Source of the DNA: Ditylenchus dipsaci
Lineage: Eukaryota; Nematoda; Chromadorea; Rhabditida; Anguinidae
Direction: 5' to 3'
Assembly: GCA_004194705.1 (NCBI GenBank)
Contig: SADC01001275.1
Coordinates: 124,001-188,000, forward strand
Length of the DNA stretch: 64,000 nt
How positions within the stretch are numbered: the stretch's first letter is position 1; each line of letters begins with the position of its first letter. The notes below the pieces were generated by a model. That model was not told the DNA's origin, did not search any database, and saw nothing but the letters and a program-made list of their open reading frames with translations. Below are positions 51,854-63,910 of the stretch, piece by piece. Both the position numbers and the translations under genes were made by a program.

Positions 51854-53147
51854 AGTTTACAATCTCCAAAGTAATATGGCAAATTTCAGTGGAAAAAAGT
51901 AGAGTGAATTCTTATTTGATTAATTATTATTTTCAATGCAAGACTCTAGCTAAATTCATCTGCGATAAATTTATTTGCACAGTTGGTATCCCTGTGGTGG
52001 ACATCACTTGCGGTAGAAACATTAAATCTCATAAGAAGCACCACTTTTCGTGCCATTTTATTAACCATGTTGAAAAGTTGATTGACTGACCTTGGACGAT
52101 TTGAGTAATATCACCTAGGATATCACCCACGAATGCCGCCAAAGAACTTCTGAGGTATCTGGGCATTACCTCCTGGATAACTGGGTATGATCTCTTAGGT
52201 ACCATCCACAAGTACCACTAAACACAGGATTTTTTTTTGTAAATACAGAAATTACAAGGGAATCAAAAAGTCAAAGACTTGAAGATTCTAGAAAATTACG
52301 GGATTCTAAAAAACACTTGAGCCCATCCTAATGTACGCTGGACTACCCTGCGTCTAAGGCTTCAGCTAAGTAAGAAAAAAATAAAAATAAAATTCTAAAA
52401 TAGGAGCCCAAATGAGATTGGGCAAAAGTGAGGACCGCCCAAATGGATATCAACGAAAAGTAGAGCTTTTATAAGGTTGGAACTTTTTGATAAAAGTGAT
52501 TTCAACCATAGGGATACGAAATTTGTGGATGAAGTTACCGCAATACAAGCTTCTAAACTATAATTTGTTATTATTTTTATTAAAACAATAAACCGATTTG
52601 TTGTTCAGTAATTCTTCACGGACAAGACTTTTAATAAAAAAAGGCAAAAAATCGTACTAAATTATCTTAAAAATTGAAAAAAAAACGAGGCAAAATTTCC
52701 GAAAAGAAGACCGAGTAGATCCGATTAGGGGGGGGGGTGGAATAGTTTATTACTGAGTAGAGTTAATAACTCGATGGAGGATGTAAAAGTCACAATAGAA
52801 TGATGGTTCATGATGAATAGTTACAAGACCTTTGATGTAAGCAAGTAATATGGTACAATCCTTTTGTCACACTCAACCAGGATTAGTTAAGCGTCGGACA
52901 GTAGAAATAAAATAGAGCTCAACATCGTTCAAATAAAATTTTCTTCAAGCAGTGTCGTATATGCACTGAACACCATTTTAATTTCGACATTTTCAAATCA
53001 CATTTTATGACACGAGAAAACAGTAACAAATACAGGTTATGAAATAAATGAAAAGATGGCAGTTTATCCACTTTGATTCTCGTGTGTTTTCTTCACTCAG
53101 CGGTAATCAGCTTGGTGAAGACATTTACTCCACACTTGAAAGTCAGC
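51854..53147. other. gene-free stretch
   Basis: No supported exon. Contains a lone tgtacgctggactaccctgcg end (52,333) of the CCAGCGTATGTTAGG hairpin family and poly-G near 52,730. It probably includes the 3' UTR of the minus-strand gene that ends at 53,148. Confidence 0.45.
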
Positions 53148-56100
53148 TTAGCAGTCTTGGTCACGCAGTAGCATCTTTATCAGATTTCGTTGAGATTTTT
53201 CGTTCAGATCATTGAGTCGCTGTGATTCACGAAAAAGATTGGCATAAGTTTGCTGTAAAATATGGATTTTCATGACAGTCTTAAAATTTGGCATTATGCA
53301 GACAGTCACAAGTCTTTTTCGCCTAAAATTCGTTTTACCGCATAACTCAGAATCACGTTTTAACACGTTTTCTAGACGTTTTACGCTCTTTATGTGAAGA
53401 AAACGTGTTTTTAGAATTGGGAAAGCATTTTTGAGAAAAAAAAATTTTGGCCAAAATTGTACCAAAATTTTCCTAACTTTTCTCTCTCGAGCGTAAAACC
53501 TCTAGAAAACGTGTTAAAACGTGATTCTGAGTTATGCGGTAAAACGAATTCCTGCCTCTTTTTCTGCCAAAAAGCTCAATTTAGCCTTTTTTGCTTGTAA
53601 TTTTATTGCAAAAAATATATCTAGAATTTTTAATTCAGCTTTTAGAAATGACGAGCCAAAATTTAGTATTTACCAAAAAACTTACCATTTCAGCAGAATG
53701 CTTACAAACGAAATATCCCAAGACGAGGACCAAGACCATCCAGAGACCAGCGAGCAGGAAAAGCAAAGTTTTTGAGCTACAAAATCCCGGTTCGTTCATT
53801 GCTGGACTAGCTGTCTGACTGGCAATGACTGGATTATTGTCCTTGACAGTTGTGGTAGGAGCAGTAGTGGTACTCGTGATATTGATGGTTTGCTGACTGG
53901 TCTGGACGAGCTTTTGAGATGCACACGGCTTCTTTTGCTGGACCACTGGCTCTGGGATGGTTGTCTGCTTCTTGGATGGCAATTCATTTTCATCCCAACC
54001 TCCAGTCTCCAGCAGACGAGCTCGCTTGGGGCTTACAGGATGCACAACGGGGCACCACTCATACCTGAAGGTTGGATAATGTTGAAAATATGTAAGAGCA
54101 ATATTTCACCATGATTTATTAATATCTAATGATGTATAATCCCCAATAATAATAAACCAATAGGTTTAATTTAAATTTCTAATTGTTAAACCACACTTAA
54201 AAACCACCTACCATTCCTTGCAGTCCACACACTGCCAACGCTTGTTTCTGCCCGCATTCACAAGCACAATGCGCACTTGGCCGCTGGAGCAGACCACGCA
54301 GTAGCGTTCGCCCACTAAATCATCATCTTCTTCTTCCGCATAACCTAGTGGCTGCAGTTTCCATTTTGGCTGCTGAACTGGCGATCGCTTCACATCCACC
54401 TCACTCACACTACACCTGGATTTGATGTTTTAGTTTGGTTTGTAGGCAAGCAAAAGGCGAAATTTACATTATGACATCTGACCCCAAAGCCTTAATCACC
54501 TTTTGCTTGAGCTCAGACTGTATTTTGGCGGCCATTAAAGCATTAAACTGCCGCTGACCCACGGCCTTCCAGAACTTGACTGCCTCACTTTCCTCTTCTT
54601 GCGGGGGTTCAGAGCTTTCTTCTGAGTTAATGGCTGTCTTGATCTTGTGGCTTAACTCCTGGCGCACTTTCTCCTGCATTTGCTCCTGTCTATCCACTCC
54701 TTCAGAAACAGAGGGAGCAGTGGAGCTGTGCACAGCTTGCACAGAGTTGCTAGAAATAGCATGGCTAGTCGACTGAGAACTCACCGAAGGGGTGTTAACA
54801 GGAAAGTTGGAAGTGCTGGAGATGGTGAAGGAAGGAGATGGGATGCTGTTGACATTTGGCTCATCGTTCTGCGAAAAATTATAGAACCAATGGTACTTAT
54901 TCCGTTTACATCCACCCCCTAACCCCAAATTTTTTAAAACTCACCCAAAACACGTTCTAAACACTTTTTCCTGCTTAACATGATACAATAAACATTTCTA
55001 AACAGTTTGCGATAAAAAATTTAAACTTTTTCAAAAAAAATTTGACTAAAACTCATGAAGGCCAGATGGTCTTTTTAAGGAATTCGAAGGGTATTTTTGA
55101 CTTAATTTTGGTCAGATATAAGAAAAAGTAATTTTTTCGGGGGTGAACTACCCTTGCCTAAGTCTAAGCCTATAAAATGTAAAAATAATTGAAAAATGAC
55201 CCTAAAATACCCTAAAAAGACCATCTGGCCTTCATGAGTTGAAGTCAAAATTTTCTGAAAATTTTTCAAATTTTTTTAATCGGTATCTGTTTACAAACGT
55301 TTCTTGTAGCGTATTAAGCAGAAAAATTAGCCTAAAGGGGCATGCTCGTCGACGATGGGAATATTTTGAAAGGCGGGTACCAGCAAAATTCAAAAGAGAA
55401 TTAATTTGACGAAATTTCGGAAAAGTCGAGGAAAAATTATAACTCCAGTGTTAATCGAAACCGACGACCGACCTTCACAGTCCGCCGCCGCTTCACCAGT
55501 AGGCCACCAATGCTATTAAACACTGCCAATGTTTTTGATTAGTGATTCCCCATCAAATACCCAACAAAAATGTTTTTGAAGATAATTCTTTTTTGAATCG
55601 ACCTGGTACCCGCCTTTTGAAATATTCCATCGGCGGCGAGCATGCCCCTTTGAAGGGCATGCCCACGCTAATAAGTGGTGGTGCCCGGGAATTCAAAAAG
55701 TTTTCCTAATCATTGAACTTCTGTACGAATTTTCTAATTTGGTTTCTATCAAAACAAGGCCTGAAATTTAATTTTAGGTATGGTTTTGTTAGGAACCAAG
55801 TTGAAAAATAGTCACAGAATTTCAATGATTAGGAAAAAATTTTGAACTACCGGATACCACCTCTTATTAGCGTGGGCATGCCCTTTAAAGGAGCATACCC
55901 GTGCGTTAAGGCGCGAACCAGCAATCTTTTCCGAAATTTTTTGAATTGTCCCATTTTTCACTCGTTCTGCGTCAAATCTGATATAGATGACCTTATAAAC
56001 TAGACAGAAAACTTAAAAAATCTAGACTAGAACGAATGTAAAAATTTATCGAGAAAGAAAAGAACTGCTGGTTCGCGCCTTTTCTCCCATCGGGCACGAT

Positions 56101-59100
56101 CATGCCCCTTTAAGACCTGTTTTTGGTCACTTTCCAAAATTTTGGGGGTGGGCGGAGATTGGTGTAGGTAAACGGGATAAGTGCCGAACAAATAATATTA
56201 CAGTCAACGCTCGTTTTAACGTCTCATAAAAAGTTCACCCTAATCACAAAATAGCAAGGATTCCGATTTTGTGGATTGTTTTTGAGAATCTCGGTAGTTT
56301 TGCTATTTTTTAGACCCGCAACTCTTGTTATAACGTTATCCTTTTAAGATAAAGAGAGACATTATAACGAGTGCTCCGCGTCTAAATGGTAAATGTATCT
56401 CGATTCTCAAAAACGATCGGCAACATCGGAATCCTCGCGATTTTTGTGATTAGACAGACGAATCATATCCAGAAAAAGAATTCAAAAACAAAGGTAAAAA
56501 AGTGTCGGACCCTAGGCGGGAACAAACTCGAGGAAAGACGTTCCAACGAGCTTCCACTGTAAGTGATGTATTATCCTCCAGAAATAGAGTGCTGTGCAGT
56601 GTGTAAACGTTGATGTGCCCAAACATGTGGGGCTCACCACTTGTTGAATGAAAACAAAAATGTAGGGTTTGTTTTTTAGTTTTGAGAAATAACTTACCAT
56701 GTCAATGTCATTTTTGAGGTTGTATTCCTCAGAAGATGAGATATTGAACGAAGTGATTGAGGCGTCTTCCAAGGAAATAGACGAAGAAGACTCGGATGAG
56801 CCAGTGATTTCGGAAACTTCCTCATCTTCTTGATCTTCGTACTCTACATTTTCATCGCTTTCTTCATCCTCGTCCACACTGTCTCCCTCAATCTGAAAAC
56901 AATTTTCTAGTCTTACAGTCTTGTTAGATACAGTCGAACCTCGATTTAGTGGCACCCCCAAAAGTTCGTTCCCGCCTAGGGTCCGACACTTTTTTAACCC
57001 AATTTTCGAAATGCTTTATCGATTCTGTTAGCACAGTCTGGTCGCAAATATCGTAAGGATTCCGATTTTAGCGATCGTTTTTTGAAAAGAAACAAAATTT
57101 GGGTTAAAAAAGTAAAACCTCGATATAGTGGCACCTGTTTTCAAAAAAGGGGTGCCACTATATCGAGGTTTTACTTTTTTACCCCAAAATTTGTTTACTT
57201 TTCAAAAAACGATCGCTAAAATCGGAATCCTTACGATATTTGCGACCAGACTGTGCTAACAGAATCGATAAACTATTTCGAAAATTGGGTTGAAAAAAGT
57301 GTCGGACCCTAGGCGGGAACGAACTTTTGGGGTGCCACTAAATCGAGGTTTGACTGTAAAAGCTTTTTAATTGCGCTTTTAGGTACAGTCGAACCTCCCA
57401 ATAACGATCACCCTAGGGACCGGCCTCAGGTGATCGTTATTGGGAGGTGATCGTTAATGGGAGTGGTCGTTATTCTAGATTTCAGTTAATATAGACCAAC
57501 CAAAAGTTTTTTCGGTGATCGTTAATGGGAAGGTGATCGTTATTGGGAGGTTCGACTGTATTTGAATAATATGAAACGCACATTCGAGCCAACCGTAAAA
57601 TGGCCAAATTTTCAGGTTTTCGCCGTGCCTCGGGTTCATTAAAGTCGGTTACTGATGGCTACCCATATCAATTAAACCGAGCGATTGTTTTGGTACAAAG
57701 TGATCAAAAACGTAAGATGAGGGCTGCCATTTGGATTGATTTATCAGAAAAAGGTTGATTTTAGACACCAGGATTTCTTACAAATCTGATTAAAGAAGCT
57801 GGTTTTGTAATTACGAGCCAATTTCAAATAAGAGCTGGATAGTGATTTTTCGGGGCAGGAGAAGAGTGCGCCAAATCACTTCGCGACAATTGAATTTGGG
57901 CCAAAACTTTTCGCTATATTCGGCTTTTGCGACCAGACTGTGCTTCTCTCTTTTGTTCCTTAAACTGGCTCTCTTCTCTGTTGATGCTGTCATCCCTCGC
58001 TTTGGCCTTAGGTATCTTCTCTCTTTTGTTCTTTTTTTCAGCCCTCTGTTTGAATTTTCACATTAAACCGAGGCTGAAAAAAAGGAACAAGAGAGAGAAG
58101 ATACCTAAGGCCAGAGCGAAGGATGACAGCAGCAACAGAGAAGAGAGCCAGAATTTTTTAAACCGAGGGCTGAAAATTATCCAGGGTTCATAGAAAAGTA
58201 TCCCTTTGGGCGAATGACTAAAGGAGTGCGCACAAGAACAGAAAAGGCTGCTGAATGGCGGATAATTGTCTACTGAATTATCTACCAGGGCAAATATTCG
58301 GCAAATATTTGCTGAATATAGCCAAAAGTTTTGGCCCAAATTCAATTGTCGCAAAATGATTTGGCGCACTCTTCTGCTGCCCGTTTTTCGGGGTATCAGT
58401 TTTTTCCCACAGGATTGTAGCATTTTTCATCCTGAGTAATTTTCAATTAAAAACCTGGGGTCTCTTCCTTGTCCAAAAAAAATTAAATGGCAAGAAAAGT
58501 TGGGATACAATCACAAGTGCTCGAAATTTTCTGGTTTTTTCAATCCATTTAAATCCCAAATTTTCACATGATTCACAGGCAACTTATATGTCATTGGAAA
58601 GCCCTTTTTGTAGACTTTCTAACAACTATAAATTTTATTGGAACAATAATTGAAAATGACAGTATCAATGAGATTGAAAAAAACAGTCAATTTCGGGGAC
58701 TTGTGATTGTATCATAACTTTTGTCGCCATTAAACTTTTTTTCGGACAAGAAAGAGACCCCAGGTTTATAAAGGAAAGTTACTCAGGATGAAAAATGCTA
58801 TAACCCTGGCTGAAAAGAACTGATACCCCGAAAAATCACTATCCACCTATTGGCTCAAAATTACAAAACCAGCTTCTTAAGTCCCAAAATATGACTTTTT
58901 AAAAGATTTGGTTTGTTTTAGACACTAGGAATTCTCAAAAATCTGATTTTTAGTCCCAAAATTTGATTTCTTTTTTGTCTGATGTTTAAAAATTTGAGTT
59001 GGAAGCCATGTGTAAGATACATTTGAAAAGTCGGGCTACGCTGCGCACCGAACAAAAAATTAGTTTCACAATGCCATTTTATGTTATAATGAAGTGCTAC

Positions 59101-59365
59101 CAAACCATTTCTACATATTAAAGTGGTAACTCACTGAGTAAGACTTTCGATCATCGAAGGACTGACTAGCATGCTCCTCCATCTGGTCTTCTTCCTCCTC
59201 CTCTTCATCTGATCCCTGTTCACTCGAGCTATTTTGGACCACGCTCCAGGAGTTTGTGCCCTCATCGTCTGAGCTGTTGTGCCCAGAGTCCTCCATCACC
59301 GGACTGTCGATAGTAGAAATGGACAAGGTATCCTCTTGATGCTCAAACTCAATATGTTCAGACAT
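53148..59365 (-). CDS. acidic single-pass membrane protein with zinc-ribbon-like module, unknown family
   Basis: Six minus-strand exons, 59365-59135, 56892-56698, 54868-54468, 54415-54212, 54064-53686 and 53252-53148, give 1,515 bases in one frame: 504 residues. I do not recognise the family. Residues 1-142 are very acidic and Ser-rich and include SWSVVQNSS (W40), which fits an LC3-interacting motif (W-x-x-V beside acidic and Ser residues). Residues about 230-275 look helical (AVKFWKAVGQRQFNAL...). Cys315/318 and Cys338/341 form a ribbon-like CxxC-x19-CxxC, followed by EWYEWCP. A hydrophobic segment LLFLLAGLWMVLVLVLGYF (about 444-462) is followed by a basic tail ending LLRDQDC. A C-terminal membrane anchor with a cytosolic acidic N-terminus is the natural reading. 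The start is the first ATG after an aacag acceptor-like site; a more upstream start in the same frame is open for about 13 codons. Confidence 0.75.
53325..53553. mobile_element. inverted-repeat element in last intron of the membrane-protein gene
   Basis: The left arm aattcgttttaccgcataac...aacacgttttctagacg pairs with the right arm tctagaaaacgtgttaaaac...gttatgcggtaaaacgaatt. No ORF. Confidence 0.65.
54990..55320. mobile_element. inverted-repeat element
   Basis: The arms pair: aactcatgaaggccagatgg / ccatctggccttcatgagtt, and the AGGGTATTTT side against AAAATACCCT. The centre has atgcgcta-free AT-rich sequence with a cccttgcctaagtctaagcc phrase. Lies in an intron of the membrane-protein gene, next to the TTAA cluster. 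Confidence 0.6.
55332..56113. mobile_element. three abutting TTAA foldback elements
   Basis: Element 1, 55332-55653: AAAGGGGCATGCTCGTCG...CGGCGAGCATGCCCCTTT. Element 2, 55650-55888: AAGGGCATGCCCACGCTAAT...ATTAGCGTGGGCATGCCCTT, with the aaggcctgaaatttaatttt hairpin centre. Element 3, 55885-56113: AAAGGAGCATACCCGTGCG...GGGCACGATCATGCCCCTTT. Neighbours share the TTAA (or its mutated forms CTAA, TTGA), so each seems to have inserted at the edge of the previous one. All three ends read AAAGGRGCATRC, so one transposase could have mobilised them. No ORF. Confidence 0.7.
56200..56470. mobile_element. degenerate CAGT-type element
   Basis: Starts tacagtcaacgctcgtttta and shows inner inverted repeats (atcacaaaatagcaaggattccgat / atcggaatcctcgcgatttttgtgat). 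The right CAGT end is lost. Confidence 0.5.
56931..57356. mobile_element. pogo/Tc1-like foldback at TA (CAGTCGAACCTCGATTTAGT)
   Basis: Ends CAGTCGAACCTCGATTTAGT and, inverted, CAGTCAAACCTCGATTTAGT are flanked by TA. The arms are about 180 bases. At the centre (57,113-57,174) is a second hairpin, AAAACCTCGATATAGTGGCA and its inverse, so the element contains a smaller relative of its own ends. Lies in intron 1 of the membrane-protein gene. Confidence 0.8.
57386..57558. mobile_element. pogo/Tc1-like MITE at TA (CAGTCGAACCTCCCAATAAC)
   Basis: Perfect ends CAGTCGAACCTCCCAATAA and its inverse, flanked by TA. It contains additional GGTGATCGTTATTGGGAGG repeats and lies only 30 bases from the previous element. 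The first 12 bases of the ends are the same in both, the rest is unrelated. Confidence 0.85.
57838..58850. mobile_element. long foldback with AGTGATTTTTCGGGG ends
   Basis: The outer ends atagtgatttttcggggca and ccccgaaaaatcactat are inverted. An inner pair agagtgcgccaaatcacttc / aaatgatttggcgcactctt encloses tattcggcaaatatttgctg. A second inverted pair (ggaagagacccc-like) spans 58,430-58,780. Lies in intron 1 of the membrane-protein gene. No recognisable transposase. Confidence 0.6.
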
Positions 59366-59717
59366 GCTTGCTTCAGATTGCTGAGAGGATGCCGCTGATA
59401 CCAATAAAGCTGTTCACAAGTTGACACTTTGTGCTAAAAACAATTCAGTAAGTTTGGGTAACGTCATCTCCAAATTTTTGGATGCACACTTTTCCTGACG
59501 CACAAAAAATATCTGAAAATCACATTTTGAATAACTGAATGAGCAATAATCGTATGTAGGCTGCCATTAAGAATCTAGTTAGATAAGATAGCTTTTATAA
59601 GATAAGTATGCAATGAGAGATAAGATGTTCGGAAAAGTTTTCATTTACAATGTAATTTTTCAGCACTATCCCTCAATGGGCGGGGGTTCATTGCCTTGGA
59701 CCTTCTTTAAGCTATGA

Positions 59718-59815
59718 CAAGGGCAGGCTAGCGTATGTTAGGACGGACTCAAACGTATCTTAGACTCATGTTCGAGTCCGTCCTAACATACGCTGGCCTA
59801 CCCTTGCCTTAACCT
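59718..59815. mobile_element. 98-bp hairpin MITE (AAGGGCAGGCTAGCGTATGT)
   Basis: The arms aagggcaggctagcgtatgt and acatacgctggcctaccctt pair over about 38 bases. The loop region is aaacgtatcttagactcatg. Likely mother form of the single ends at 6660, 46,970 and 52,335. Confidence 0.65.
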
Positions 59816-59994
59816 AAAGCCTAAAAAATCACAACAGTGGGACCGCAGCAAACCTCGCCCCCGTTGACGTCCTCAATTGGAGGGATAGAGCCCATTTTTC
59901 TATAAAATGTTGTGTCGACACAGGTCGACACCTCTGCAAAGTTGCCTCTTATTAGTAAATACAGTGATTTTGGTACTCTTGACCTCAACTTCAT

Positions 59995-60235
59995 ACCGTA
60001 TTTTCTGTATTAAGTCACTCTCTAATAAACTCCCCCCTATATGGACCTCATATCTCGGCCTAGAGAAATAATTTTGCAAATCGGTTTTTTGCGTTTTCAT
60101 AAAAAGCATGAGTTTTCTTTATTCCACTTTTCAGATTTTGGTTGAGCACCCCAAAATCTCGAAATTGACCTTAAAATTTTCCCATTTTTTGAGGTTGAAC
60201 AATAACTTCCCCCGGTGGACTTAATACAGAAAATA
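59995..60235. mobile_element. element with ACCGTATTTTCTGTATTAAG ends
   Basis: Left end taccgtattttctgtattaa is inverted on the right as ttaatacagaaaatatggta. The interior resembles the elements at 1129 and 33,969. No ORF. Confidence 0.65.
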
Positions 60236-61719
60236 TGGTAGTCTACTTCTCCTTTCCACCTGCGGTTTCAATACCAAGATGCAACATTTTGGTAAAAGCA
60301 TAAAATATAAACTCTTCTTCAAAAGCATTCCAATAACATGGATGCTTCATCAACATCCTTAATTAGCTGGGCTGTCCATAGTAAAATAGGTATCACATGG
60401 AGCCTTCTCTAGAAAAAAAGATCTTGATAAAAGTAAAGAAATCAAAAAGTCTTGAACAAAATAAAGCAGATGTAGACCTGTTTCTCTAGTTTCTAACAAG
60501 CTATCAACTGTCTCAACACGCTTAGAAAAATTGATAAAACTTCATTTTTATGAAACTATTTTTTTAAACAATTATTTGTTGAAACTAGTGATTTAGGGCT
60601 ACAAAAAATTGAAAAGTTGAAAAGTAAACACCGAGAACAATGAGTTTTGAAAATTTGAGGGGAATTACATATTTTGAGGGGGGATTTGTATAATTTGAGG
60701 GCTGTTTTTAATTTCAGCCTTTATACTTTAACCTTAATCACTGAAAACTTGGACTTGAGTTCCTGTGTATGCCCTAAAAGTATGTAATGTTGCACAAAAT
60801 TGCAATTCTGTTCAAAAAATTTATTTATACGATTTCTTTGCTTTTTTCAGTCATTGTAGAGTCGATTTTGCATGCAAGATGATTTCGAATTTCAGAGGAT
60901 GAAAAGATGTTTGTGTAAAGGAAGCAGTCTTTTTACCACACAGATAAAATGAATTGCACTACCCCGCAAGTACTTCACACTACAGTACCCCCTCCCCGTG
61001 ATTTTCGATGCGAAAAGTGAGCTACAACAAACTCTACTTCTAAAATCCAGCAGTTAGTGTATCAAAACACGCTACTGGAGTATACCCCTCCCGAAAAACG
61101 CTACTGGAATATATCCCAGCCCATAATTTAGGCTTAGGTTAAGGGTCAGGGCTGTCCATCACTAACAAGGACTTTTGTACAATTTTTTTTTCAAAAATGG
61201 TGCTTTTAGGTTTCATTCAAAAAATTTATTGGGGAGGGTATATTCCAGTAGCGTCAAAACAATTTAATGGAATTCAATTTTATCGCAGTTTCAACTCCGC
61301 CATCAGCTGGCTGACGTGAAATTTTGGACACGGTTGAAGTTAAGGCTGAGGAGAACTTTTGTAGCAAATCTTTGTCGTTTTTTTGTTAATATTTTAACTG
61401 TTTTTCGCACAATTTTAAAGTGTTCAGTTAATGAAAAATCCCCTTATTGAATTTCATTCCAGTCTTGAATTTAAGTCAACTGGCTGATTTGAATTCAGCC
61501 GGCTGAGGCTGACGGGTGAGGAAAATTTTCCCAACTCAGCCGGCTGATGGCTGAAAAGTATACCACCCTTCTTGTAAGCAGTGACAAATTAGTTAAATCG
61601 GGATTTTATTAATTATTCAAAATTAAAAATTACAAAATTTTAAAGGAAGGGCTTACGAGAATGTAATTGAATTTAAATTATAACGACGCATTTGAAAATC
61701 CGAACATAGCATTTAACAC

Positions 61720-62081
61720 TTATTTCCTGCCCCTTCTCAACAACATAAGACATTCAAGAGTTCTGGTTGTTTGTGTATAGCATATGTTACTACTATATTT
61801 TCCTTGCCCTTTGTTGTTGCTGATTTCCCTTAATTGTTGCCGTAGTAGAGAATTTTGCTGATCTACTTGGTTGATGCTTTGTTCCAACTCCTCCATTTTG
61901 ACAGCTAATTGGGCATACTTTTGTTCCAAGTTTATAACACGATCTTCAACCTTCGTATTTCCTATTTGCTTGTTTTCAACATTTATTGCGCTTTCTTTTT
62001 GGCTTTCTGTTGTGAAGGTCTTATAAGATGCGAAATTCGGGGTCTCATCAATCTTTTGTGTTAGTTCTTTACCGCTTTCAC
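61720..62081 (-). CDS. last exon of an unknown coiled-coil protein
   Basis: On the minus strand, after an attatag acceptor, a frame of 120 residues runs to a TAA stop: it starts ESGKELTQKIDE, contains NLEQKYAQLAVKMEELEQSI and DQQNSLLRQQLREISNN (clear heptads, a coiled coil of about 35 residues) and ends CLMLLRRGRK. No family recognised. The exon(s) carrying the start should lie beyond 62,081, but none could be identified up to 64,000. Confidence 0.5.
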
Positions 62082-63800
62082 CTATAATATTTCAAAAGAT
62101 GAATTCTACATCATAACTGGAAGTCACTCTTAGTATGACCCAAATTTGGCTATGACATGTTTTATGACAAATATATATGCCTTGTAAAATATTTTTTGTA
62201 TTAAAATCCTAAATTCTTAAGTCACGTCAGTTATTGTCGTTTACTGAATTTTTCAATGTGAAAAGTTGTTTATGGATTTTGTTTCATAATAATGTTGATA
62301 ATTTTGAAAATAACAAGTGAAATCCAAAATATTGTGATTAAACGGAGTTTGACTACAACGTTAAAACTAAAGTTATAAATAATGATTTTTAAAAATATGT
62401 GAAGGGTGGCCAGAAATAATTGAAATGAGAGTCTAGATGAAATTCTTGATTAGGTCCAAGGATGCGGTGATATTTAGTGACTAAAAAATGTACATTCTAA
62501 CTAAAATAAGTATATTTTAGAATATTTAGATTTTTTTTATATCTTGATATTAAATTGAAAAATAACCGAATATAAATAAAAACATTAAAATATATTTTGA
62601 TCTTTGCCCGCTTCATGTTTTTAACGATAGTATTAAAATAAAAAGGTACTGTATTAGTTCTATAAAAGGGAAAATTTGCCTACTACAAGATGTCGGAAGA
62701 AGACACAAAAATAAGAGAATGAAATTGCAGAAAAATCGATCGAAAAGCCTTCTTAATATAAACATTTTTTGATAAAGCAGAGTGAATTTACATAGTTTTG
62801 GTTAAGGAGTAAAAAATATTTATTGCTGAAAAGATTTCGAGAAATTTCGCTCAAGTGCTGAATAAACAAAAATAGCGCACAATAATATGAACTTAAATAT
62901 GACTAATGATTAATTCATTACTATAAAAAATAAATCCATTTGAAAATTATAAACGCATTAAAATAATGTAGTTTAAAAATCAGATATAAAGTCGCGGAAG
63001 AAAGTTACCACCCTCACGAAAAATTTCTTGGGTTTACATGCATTTAAAGCTATTCTTCAGTGGAAAAAAACAAAAAAATTTAGGGTAGTTTTGTAGAAAA
63101 TTTCTTTTTCTACAAAAAATTTTGATTTTTTATTGCAAGAATTGCGTAAAATTAGAATATTATTGCGTAAAACGATAAAAAAAAAGACTAAAAGTTTTAT
63201 TCAGTGCTAAAATTAGAGGTCCAGAAAAGTTACCGCCCGATCACACTTTGTATCTTTTTAAATTCTTTTGTTGAAAATCGAAAAACTATCGTGCATAAAA
63301 TATTATCGTGCTCTGAATTTTAGCTACTATTAGATTGGTGGATAAGTTTCCGGACTGGTATTAAAATTCAATGAACTTTGAGTCCTGAATGAAACGTTTT
63401 TTTACAGTTATCTTCGTTATTAACTAAGCTATCATTATCATATGGAGGCTTATTAGAGACTGGGTGGATAATTGAAACTGAGACATAATGATAAAAAATA
63501 CGTTATATGAGTGTCGAGGCGGGAAAAAACAATTTACATCACTGGTCTTATCTTTTAAGTAGTATTCGAAAAGAAGCACTCGAAATTTTAATTTTGAGTG
63601 AAGTACTCATTGAAAAGGTATTCTTTTCAAATAAATGTGATTTTTTTTTGATTTACGTTGATAGTATCATTGCAGTCCTTTTTTAATTAAATATGGTCTA
63701 ATTATAGCAGATAAGGCTATAAATCAAATTTAATTGTGACAGCTTTTTGTGTATTGTTTTATTTTAAATAATTTCTTGCAATTATTTATTAATTCTGCTA
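62082..63800. other. gene-free AT-rich stretch
   Basis: No supported exon, RNA gene or paired repeat seen; very AT-rich. It may hold intron and upstream exons of the coiled-coil gene. Confidence 0.4.
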
Positions 63801-63810
63801 ATTGATTATG

Positions 63811-63910
63811 TACCGTATTTCCTCTAATATAACGGCCCCCTCTAATATAACGGCCCCTGGCAGGTGAATCAAATATATAACGGCCCCCTCCAATATAACG
63901 GCCCCCGATG
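63811..63910. repeat. CTCTAATATAACGGCCCC tandem end
   Basis: Begins taccgtatttcctctaatat and repeats the 18-base CTCTAATATAACGGCCCC unit imperfectly about four times. It looks like the left end of a TACCGTATTT-type element whose right end lies outside the window. Confidence 0.6.

Larger units (their letters stand above)
59366..61719. other. gene-free stretch with two repeats
   Basis: Holds the hairpin at 59,718-59,815 and the CCGTATTTTCTGTATTAAGT element at 59,995-60,235. Near 61,080-61,245 a tatactggagtagcg-type phrase occurs in direct and inverted form. Otherwise no exon or RNA gene seen. Confidence 0.45.
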
